Origin: Lachnospiraceae bacterium
GTDB taxonomy: Bacteria; Bacillota; Clostridia; Lachnospirales; Lachnospiraceae
Assembly (NCBI GenBank): GCA_017473665.1
Contig: JAFUKK010000285.1
Location: 1-6,034, forward strand
DNA: 6,034 bases
Direction of reading: 5' to 3'
Shown here: in pieces, positions 1 through 6,034 of the stretch
How positions within the stretch are numbered: the first letter of the stretch is position 1
How the letters are laid out: each line of letters starts with the position of its first letter
Position numbers and translations under genes: made by a program
The notes under the pieces: generated by a model
Databases searched by the model: none
Seen by the model: the letters and a program-made list of their open reading frames with translations, nothing else
What the model was told of the DNA's origin: nothing

Positions 1-2086
1 AAACCACTTCCAACCGGTCACCGGTCTCCACATCCTCCGCCTGATATCCCTTATAATATAGCAATGGCAACTCTATCCAGGCAGTCTCTTGATTTAATTG
101 ACCCTTTACAGCGACCGTGGTATAAGTCTCTAAACCTGCTTTGGTATCATCAATGACCATTACATCCCCTGAGGGCCATGCACCATGGTAATAAAAAGAA
201 AAATCCGAGTCTATGGGCAAATACTCTGCACCAAGGATACCGGAATGCCCCATTCCTTCTGCGCTGTGAAGCCGCAGTACCCCACCTCTGCTCAACAGAA
301 TATCGTTGGTCTGAAACATACTAAAACCTACACTTAGCAAAATAATCAAACCAAAAAATCCAATCCTGACATCACTCTTTTCCGTCCCCACTATCCACTT
401 AGCTACAACACATGCCACAACAGTAAATGCCACACCTACTGCAATGGTAAAACGCGTAGGAAACTGCACCATGGGCACCAATACTGATGTCAACTGATTC
501 CAATGCTGAATCCGATCCCAAGGAAAACTGTCCAAACTCATTACTGTAATCAGGCCTCCTAATATCAAAGCTATCAGTGCAACCCGGTCATAGTATACAT
601 CCCGTTCTTTGTTCTTTTTCCTCAGTATAAGATATGCCGCCACGCACAGCAGAATAGCAATCCCCACATTAATAGGCTCTGCTCCCTGCATTCCTAATTC
701 GGCGAATTTAGAGTTATTACCTGCACGCTGTAATGTATAAAAAATATTCGCAGGCACAATTCCTCTATGCTGAATTGTATTTCCGGCATTTCTGGAATAG
801 TAATACTCACCGGAAATCATCATATCCAGCATTGGCACCAAAAACCACAAATTTATGAACACAGTGCCGATTACCGCTTTTATCAATTGAATAAAGGTTT
901 GTTTCCGGAACACTCTGCGTACACAAAGAACACATAGCAATGCGGCCACTCCCACCATAATTTCGCAACTAAGCACATGACACTGAATAATTCCACTAAA
1001 CCCTAATACCAACACCAACCAGTAATGCTTGTAATTTTTTTCAGAGGTTTCATTAGCCAACAACAAATAAAATCCATAGCATATAATTGGCAGGAATATC
1101 ATGGCCGTATATTCACCCACCGCGCAACGGTTATATATATTATATATGCGATAAGGAAGTAAGGTATATAACATACATCCAAACATACCAATATACTGAT
1201 TTTTAAACATATGCTTAAAAGACCAATAGGATGCTGTGGCGGTCATTGCATTCACCAAAAAGACATAGGCACCATATGCAACTGTCATAGGAAATCCAAT
1301 TAAACGCAGCACTGCCGGGAACACCAGGAAAGTATCACAATAAAACAGGGAATTGGCATACCCATGACCAAATAACCATGAAGCGCCTACACGAACAGGC
1401 CAAATCCTTTTACCGATGCTTTGCGCCAAAAATTCTATTCTCAGCAAGTGAAGACTACTATCAGGACCGGTTAATATATAATCCGTAAAAAGCGGCAGAG
1501 ATGCAAGCACCGTCAAGCCCACAATTCCTAACCGAACCAGCCACCACTGTGCAGGAAGTATATATCGCTTAACATATTCTCGAAGCATCATTAACATGTT
1601 TATCACTGTCGAAAATAACAATATCATAAACATATAAATATAACTGCCCTGATTGGTCTCTCTGATCTCAATATCATGAACCTCCAATGATACGCCATTT
1701 GCATAATTCACTTCCACTGCCAAGCCCTGCTCAGTTCCCAAACAAGTGGTCACATAAAACTGGCACTCGCTTTCCCTTTGGCCATGATACAAAGTGACTC
1801 CATTGGCTAATAAGCTCCTATAACCACTTTGAGGAGCCTGAACACTATAGCTCATATCTCCGGCTCCCAGCGCATCATAACATATCTTAAGCTTGTAAAC
1901 TCCAGGCTCCAGTGTAAATCCGTCTGCCCGCAACACTCCTTCGGAAATGGCTATATTCATATCGTCTTCCATAAGTACGCGATTAGGTGTAATTCCTTTC
2001 CAGATGCCCACCAGAAGTAGCAATATCTCGATTACGAGTACTATATGAAATTTTCTGTTTTTCCATATTTCAGATTTTTTCCACAT
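1..2086 (-). CDS. Polytopic membrane protein, PTPS-related/GT-C glycosyltransferase-like (3' end outside window)
   Basis: Reading the minus strand from ATG at 2086 gives 695 codons without a stop up to the left edge. Alignment with the upstream paralog predicts about 54 more residues and a last helix, for roughly 750 in total. I chose 2086 because GGAG lies 6 bases upstream and the N-terminus then matches the middle paralog in length; an in-frame ATG at 2098 would add four residues (M-E-R-K). Features: helix about 13-29; beta-rich outer domain about 45-145; helix about 147-167; helix about 180-200; outer loop with D202, D209 and H213 leading into RIE 216-218; PVR 230-232; G-H-G-Y 240-243; G-E 324-325; Q-C-H 368-370 with E375; FPWD 521-524; QFPTR 541-545; then a beta-rich C-terminal domain from about 598 with EYLP 621-624 and an IELPLLYY stretch at 671-678 nearly identical to the upstream paralog. 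It keeps all the putative active-site positions, so it is probably catalytically competent. The acceptor and donor cannot be inferred. Confidence 0.87.
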   Translation of the reverse strand, partial: MWKKSEIWKNRKFHIVLVIEILLLLVGIWKGITPNRVLMEDDMNIAISEGVLRADGFTLEPGVYKLKICYDALGAGDMSYSVQAPQSGYRSLLANGVTLYHGQRESECQFYVTTCLGTEQGLAVEVNYANGVSLEVHDIEIRETNQGSYIYMFMILLFSTVINMLMMLREYVKRYILPAQWWLVRLGIVGLTVLASLPLFTDYILTGPDSSLHLLRIEFLAQSIGKRIWPVRVGASWLFGHGYANSLFYCDTFLVFPAVLRLIGFPMTVAYGAYVFLVNAMTATASYWSFKHMFKNQYIGMFGCMLYTLLPYRIYNIYNRCAVGEYTAMIFLPIICYGFYLLLANETSEKNYKHYWLVLVLGFSGIIQCHVLSCEIMVGVAALLCVLCVRRVFRKQTFIQLIKAVIGTVFINLWFLVPMLDMMISGEYYYSRNAGNTIQHRGIVPANIFYTLQRAGNNSKFAELGMQGAEPINVGIAILLCVAAYLILRKKNKERDVYYDRVALIALILGGLITVMSLDSFPWDRIQHWNQLTSVLVPMVQFPTRFTIAVGVAFTVVACVVAKWIVGTEKSDVRIGFFGLIILLSVGFSMFQTNDILLSRGGVLRLHSAEGMGHSGILGAEYLPIDSDFSFYYHGAWPSGDVMVIDDTKAGLETYTTVAVKGQLNQETAWIELPLLYYKGYQAEDVETGDRLEVV

Positions 2087-2092
2087 CTTGCG

Positions 2093-2096
2093 CTCC
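2093..2096 (-). promoter_or_regulatory. Ribosome binding site of the downstream gene
   Basis: The minus strand reads GGAG followed by 6 bases and then ATG at 2086. This is the best-spaced Shine-Dalgarno match in the short gap after the middle gene's stop, and it decides the start. It overlaps the alternative ATG at 2098, which has only a weak purine-rich stretch upstream. Confidence 0.65.
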
Positions 2097-2106
2097 ATTC
2101 CCGCTT

Positions 2107-3954
2107 CTACTTCCACCCAACTAACATTTTACATGCCTGTTCCAAAGCTACATCATCATAAATACGCAGAGCTTCACCATAATACAATAATTCTCCTACC
2201 AGGTACTGAGTCGTCCAGAAAGAAGCCACCACCACTATAATAAAAAGTACATTAGCCGCTCCCCTGTCATGGTTTTGAATCTGCGCATATACCATACACC
2301 CCAAAAAACTGGATCCTAACAAAACAACCACCAGGCACTCTGCAGGCGAATACATACCGGCAGTCAACACACGTACCGAATTCAGTGTTTCTCTCAGCAT
2401 ATCCCATGGAAAATATCTGGTGCTCAGGATCACAAAAGGGATTGAGGCTATCACCACAGTATATCCCCATTTCCAGATTTCCTCTGTTCTGCGTTGTTCC
2501 TTGTATTTCCCAACAAAAACCATCCAACTAAAGAGAAACAACAAAATCAGACTTCCCAAACCGATTCCCAATGCCGCCGTATCCTTGATTCCGGTAGTAT
2601 GAAAGGCGATGCTCTCTCCCTTTCCCCAAAAGAAAGTAAAAAAGTGAGCCATAAATAAACCTTTTTCCTGCACTGCCTCCATCCCTTGTTGCAAAATCAA
2701 TAATTTGTCTTGTATAAGCATTTTCACGGTGGGAAGCATAATCCATAAATTCAAAATAAGCACTGTCAGGCATACCTTGGCCAGAGCCAAAAGCCTTTGC
2801 TTACACCAACATTTCTTTCCTTGTAAAATACATACTAATCCTACAAACACTACTGCAAACTCAAAGTTCAGCATCGAACAGGGCAATAGACATGACAATC
2901 CCACTGCCAGCCAAACCCATGAGCTTTTCTGTTCACGGACACCCGCAAATAATCTGTAAAGGCCATACAGTATTAACGGCCAGAAACAAAATACCAACGT
3001 ATCATTTACCGATGCCCGGCCATACATTGTATAGACACGATATGGCGCCCATGTATATAGCATGCATCCCAAAAACGCTGTCTTCTGTTCTTTGAAAATC
3101 CCGTAAAAAGATTCAAAGGAAATAAATATTACTCCCAAATTTATAACTGCCAGGAAAATGCAATAGGATGTTTGTATCGGAAATCCTACTATTCTCAACA
3201 ACGCCGGAAACAAAAGAAATAGATTTCCATCCAGCAAGGTTTCGGGATAGCGATTCCCATTGCACCAGTCGGATTGCACACTGCGCCACAAATGACCGGC
3301 TTCCAACTCCTCTTTTACTTGTTCAATACGCAACAACTGTAACTCCAGTTCCGTCCCATCCAAGCAATAGCCGGTAAAAAGCGGTAATGACACAACAATA
3401 AAAATACCACATAATGCCCATAACAGCCAGCCATACGTCGCATTACTATTTACGACTCTCTTCCTATAAACCAAAAAAGCGTCCAATATAACACTTATTA
3501 CCACCAATCCCAGAATCACCATATATGTACCTGCATTGGTTGTAGTCACTTCAATACATCCAATCTCCAGCCCCATCGCAGTCTCCGGCTGAATACTAAG
3601 GTACAAGTCCTCTGCAGGGCTTGTCAGCCATACATTCGCTTCTTTACTATCACCCCCTGCACTCAAAAGGATTTCATCTGCATAAACGCTCCTGTGATAT
3701 TTGCTACGGGTGGCTACTGAAATCGTAGCTGTACCTTCTGGAACATAGTAGTCAATTCTCAGCTCCAACACACCGGCATCATGAGGCTTCAACGGAATTT
3801 CCAAAGGCATTTCCACTTGCCCCTCAAAAACCTGATAGCTGGTGTTCGGCTGCCATATACCCGGTAAAAGCATCAGCACCAATAGGCACTCCAGTATAAT
3901 CAATACAAATAGTTTTCTATGAGAATTCCATAGTTTTTTCACAACTTCTTTCAA
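2107..3954 (-). CDS. Divergent paralog of the flanking GT-C-like membrane proteins, lacking the C-terminal domain
   Basis: Complete 615-codon gene starting with TTG, whose stop is TAG at 2107-2109. No ATG lies near the 5' end; a GTG at 3942 is a weaker alternative start. Layout: helix at about 12-32, beta-rich outer domain about 40-140, helices near 143-163 and 175-193, then a polytopic core to about residue 585. It aligns without large gaps to both neighbours across the core, and keeps RIE (209-211), W230 and FPWD (515-518). Residues shared by both neighbours are replaced: loop Asp by G195, second Asp by E202, His by Q206, Arg of PVR by S225, Glu of G-E by D318, His of Q-x-H by S360, and Arg of QFPxR by E539. 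It ends shortly after the last core helix and has no counterpart of the roughly 130-residue C-terminal domain. The frame is open and not obviously decaying. A pseudoenzyme or accessory subunit is inferred; an enzyme of altered specificity is the alternative. Confidence 0.9.
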   Translation of the reverse strand: MKEVVKKLWNSHRKLFVLIILECLLVLMLLPGIWQPNTSYQVFEGQVEMPLEIPLKPHDAGVLELRIDYYVPEGTATISVATRSKYHRSVYADEILLSAGGDSKEANVWLTSPAEDLYLSIQPETAMGLEIGCIEVTTTNAGTYMVILGLVVISVILDAFLVYRKRVVNSNATYGWLLWALCGIFIVVSLPLFTGYCLDGTELELQLLRIEQVKEELEAGHLWRSVQSDWCNGNRYPETLLDGNLFLLFPALLRIVGFPIQTSYCIFLAVINLGVIFISFESFYGIFKEQKTAFLGCMLYTWAPYRVYTMYGRASVNDTLVFCFWPLILYGLYRLFAGVREQKSSWVWLAVGLSCLLPCSMLNFEFAVVFVGLVCILQGKKCWCKQRLLALAKVCLTVLILNLWIMLPTVKMLIQDKLLILQQGMEAVQEKGLFMAHFFTFFWGKGESIAFHTTGIKDTAALGIGLGSLILLFLFSWMVFVGKYKEQRRTEEIWKWGYTVVIASIPFVILSTRYFPWDMLRETLNSVRVLTAGMYSPAECLVVVLLGSSFLGCMVYAQIQNHDRGAANVLFIIVVVASFWTTQYLVGELLYYGEALRIYDDVALEQACKMLVGWK

Positions 3955-6034
3955 CGCTTTCTTTCTCCCAATCTATATCCTACCAATAACAACACGCAGA
4001 AGAATACACTAAATAATTCTGCGCACCTCCAATACCAGGGACTATCAAATCTCACCTCGAACATCCCCTGATAATCTCCGGGAACTGCCACTCCCAGCAC
4101 ATTATTGGTCCCCTTATAAACAGGCAGCTCCATTCCACTATCCGTATCATAAGCATGATAACCTCTGTAATATAACAATGGTAACTCAATAAAAGCTTCC
4201 TCAAGGTCAGTGTTATAACAGCCGATTCTCACCCGAAGTCCTTGTTTCTCATAGCCTTCCAATACAATACTTTCCTGTACTACAGGCGCCCGATGAAGCA
4301 ATGGAGATGCATCAGTACCATACGGCAGATACTCTTCTCCCGCAATATACCCTGTACCCATGCATTCTGCATTATATACTTGAAAATGTTCCGCCTTTCG
4401 CATCATATCATTGGTCAGATATATACTGCTAAATAACAACAGTACCCCCATAAAACCACAGTAAATCTGAAACCCTTTGTCCTTATATGCTGTCAATATC
4501 CATTTCCCCACTACACCTGCTACAACTGTCAATAATACTGTGGCAATGGTCAATATACGGTTCGGAAACTGTATACTGGATACCAGTGTGCCTGTAACGG
4601 ATGACAGTGATTGAATATAATCCCACGGAAATACCGACAAACTCATGCACATTGCCATAAACGCAAACACCCATGAAATCATACCTAAAGCTGCATACCC
4701 GGAAAATATATCCTTATGCTTGCGCAGGAACCAGATACCTCCCCAGAGAAGCAACGCCACCAGCAAAGAAATACCAATTCCCATAGGCTGACTGTTATTC
4801 ATACCACCGGATACAAAAAAAGTATTTGTCCCGTTACTAAAAAAAGTAAACAACAGATGCGCCGGATATAATCCTCTGCTCTGTATCGTGCGATCTGATA
4901 CATGTTGAATCACAAAGTCATCCCGAAGCATATAATCCAAAAACGGCACCAAGAACCATGCGCTAAGCAATATTGTATAAATTACGGTCCGGGCCAACAC
5001 CCCAAAGGTCCTCGGACGAAGCACTTTTTTCCACAAAATCAAACATAACAAAATAGTAAAAAAGCCTACCAATTCCCCCGTCAGAAAATGCGACTGTACC
5101 AACCCCGTAAAGCCGATTGTAAGCGGCACCCATGCTTTTTTATACTTCGCATCTGTACAGTTCTCCGTAAACACACGCCAAAATCCATATACAATCAACG
5201 GTAGAAATAATACACCCAGCGTTTCTCCCAATGAACCGCACAGAAAGGTTTTAAAAATACGATAAACCGAAAGGGAATATAGCGCTGAACACAATAAACC
5301 AATGTAGCCATTCTTAAATATCCGTTGAAAGCAGTAATAGGCAATCAAAACAGTTGCGACATTTAACACAAAAATAAACATTTTATAGCTGGTCACTACA
5401 CTAAACCCAATCAACCGAAAAAATGCCGCAATATACATCACTGTCTCACCATAAAAAATTGAAGACGCATATCCGTACCCATTTAACCATTTCGGGGCAA
5501 TACGTACCGGAAATTGTCCGGCTAAAATGCCATCTTTAATCCCTTCTATACGCATCAAATGATATACCAAATCTCCGCTATAGATCATGCTGTCATGCAT
5601 CAAGGGCAAAGAAACAATCAAAATCAACACCGATAATGCCCAGATAATATTCTTACACTCTCGGGATACCTTATAAGCTTTATCATATTGATAGAATAAG
5701 ATACAGCTGTTCACACCCAAACACAACAAGACCAGCACAAACAAATAAATACGATACAATGCATTGGTTTCATATATACGTAATCCATGAACTTGAAAAC
5801 TACCTTCTCCACCATAGACCACCTGCACCTGCACTGCGTCACTGTCATCTAATAGCCACATCTGAAAATCGGTCTTGTCCAATCCGGCATATAAATGCTC
5901 GCCTCCGGTCAATAAAGTCTTGAACCCGGCCTCTCCATTATTAACCACGCATATATTTTTCATATATGTATCCGTACTGTAATATAAAGATACCTGATAT
6001 ACCCCCTTAGGCAATGAAATGTTCTCGAAGAACA
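3951..6034 (-). CDS. Polytopic membrane protein, PTPS-related/GT-C glycosyltransferase-like (5' end outside window)
   Basis: The frame stays open through the right edge, so the true start lies upstream. The TTG at 6014 is unlikely to be the start: comparison with the downstream paralog implies about 58 missing residues, including a first membrane helix, for a full length near 745. Numbering the Leu at 6014 as residue 1: a beta-rich outer domain at about 1-80; helices near 86-108 and 122-138; an outer loop with D141, D148 and H152 leading into RIE (155-157); PVR 169-171; a G-Y-G-Y stretch near 179-182; G-E 263-264; Q-S-H 307-309 with E314; FPWD 462-465; QFPNR 482-486; about a dozen helices in all. 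A second beta-rich domain (about 540-660) contains EYLP 561-564 and ends in a last helix (about 665-681) and a basic tail. Asp in the first outer loop is typical of GT-C enzymes. Acting on a lipid-linked donor outside the membrane is inferred; the substrate is unknown. The membrane-protein call is very secure, the family assignment moderately so. Confidence 0.85.
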   Translation of the reverse strand, partial: FFENISLPKGVYQVSLYYSTDTYMKNICVVNNGEAGFKTLLTGGEHLYAGLDKTDFQMWLLDDSDAVQVQVVYGGEGSFQVHGLRIYETNALYRIYLFVLVLLCLGVNSCILFYQYDKAYKVSRECKNIIWALSVLILIVSLPLMHDSMIYSGDLVYHLMRIEGIKDGILAGQFPVRIAPKWLNGYGYASSIFYGETVMYIAAFFRLIGFSVVTSYKMFIFVLNVATVLIAYYCFQRIFKNGYIGLLCSALYSLSVYRIFKTFLCGSLGETLGVLFLPLIVYGFWRVFTENCTDAKYKKAWVPLTIGFTGLVQSHFLTGELVGFFTILLCLILWKKVLRPRTFGVLARTVIYTILLSAWFLVPFLDYMLRDDFVIQHVSDRTIQSRGLYPAHLLFTFFSNGTNTFFVSGGMNNSQPMGIGISLLVALLLWGGIWFLRKHKDIFSGYAALGMISWVFAFMAMCMSLSVFPWDYIQSLSSVTGTLVSSIQFPNRILTIATVLLTVVAGVVGKWILTAYKDKGFQIYCGFMGVLLLFSSIYLTNDMMRKAEHFQVYNAECMGTGYIAGEEYLPYGTDASPLLHRAPVVQESIVLEGYEKQGLRVRIGCYNTDLEEAFIELPLLYYRGYHAYDTDSGMELPVYKGTNNVLGVAVPGDYQGMFEVRFDSPWYWRCAELFSVFFCVLLLVGYRLGERKR
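3965..3969 (-). promoter_or_regulatory. Ribosome binding site of the middle gene, inside the upstream gene's end
   Basis: The minus strand reads GGGAG, then 10 purine-rich bases, then the TTG start at 3954. The site lies inside the last codons of the upstream gene, whose TGA stop (3951-3953) overlaps the TTG to form TTGA. The spacing is slightly long and the start codon is weak, which suggests translation coupled to the upstream gene and probably less efficient than that of its neighbours. Confidence 0.5.

Noticed and set aside
1131..1150. AT-repeat stretch (TATATAT-like), considered as a promoter or repeat
   Set aside because: It encodes the I-Y-N-I-Y-N segment of the downstream gene in frame and aligns with matching residues in the paralogs, so coding explains it.
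2087..2106. Gap between middle and downstream genes, considered for a promoter or terminator
   Set aside because: About 20 bases is too short, and it shows only a ribosome binding site and no hairpin with a T-run.
2267..2773. Two minus-strand open frames (2267-2527 and 2528-2773) inside the middle gene
   Set aside because: They are out-of-frame shadows of the middle gene; the main frame is continuous and aligns with both paralogs, so there is no frameshift to explain.
1829..3377. Several short plus-strand open frames (for example 1829-2020, 2420-2602, 2705-2959, 2892-3095 and 3168-3377)
   Set aside because: They lie entirely antisense to well-supported membrane protein genes, lack convincing ribosome binding sites and encode compositionally unremarkable peptides.
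4242..4674. Short open frames at 4242-4436 (plus) and 4483-4674 (minus)
   Set aside because: They overlap the upstream gene's conserved core and C-terminal domain in other frames and have no independent support.
4814..4846. Two runs of seven A (seven T on the coding strand) about 20 bases apart, considered as a phase-variation switch
   Set aside because: The runs are short, encode Phe-Phe pairs at a core position, and comparable runs are common in AT-leaning membrane protein genes; the frame is intact.

Overview
The window looks like a fragment of a Gram-positive, low-to-moderate GC Clostridia genome, most likely Lachnospiraceae-like. This is inferred from the AT-leaning composition judged by eye, GGAG-type ribosome binding sites, tightly packed genes and the style of the encoded membrane proteins. 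No marker gene fixes the taxonomy.

Essentially every base is coding, and all of it is on the minus strand, so transcription runs from the right end to the left. There are three consecutive genes: an upstream gene (3951-6034, 5' end outside the window), a middle gene (2107-3954, complete) and a downstream gene (1-2086, 3' end outside the window). The first two overlap by 4 bases (TTGA). The second and third are about 20 bases apart. No promoter, terminator, RNA gene, mobile element or CRISPR array is visible, so this is the interior of one operon.

The three proteins are divergent paralogs. Each has or is expected to have an N-terminal membrane anchor, a roughly 100-residue beta-rich extracytoplasmic domain, and a polytopic membrane core. 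The core carries an Asp-rich first outer loop ending in H-x-x-R-I-E, then W-x-x-G-x-G-Y, Q-x-H-x-x-x-x-E, FPWD and QFPxR motifs. This resembles the '6-pyruvoyl-tetrahydropterin synthase-related' membrane proteins (Pfam PTPS_related) and, more broadly, GT-C-fold glycosyltransferases such as the YfhO group. The two outer genes add a C-terminal beta-rich domain followed by a last helix (that helix is seen only in the upstream gene). The likely role is transfer of sugar or another group from a lipid carrier to a cell-surface polymer, but the substrate cannot be read from the sequence.

The most notable point is the middle paralog. It is an intact open reading frame, but it has lost most of the polar residues shared by its two neighbours and lacks the whole C-terminal domain. 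It looks like a degenerate or repurposed partner lying between two apparently competent enzymes.
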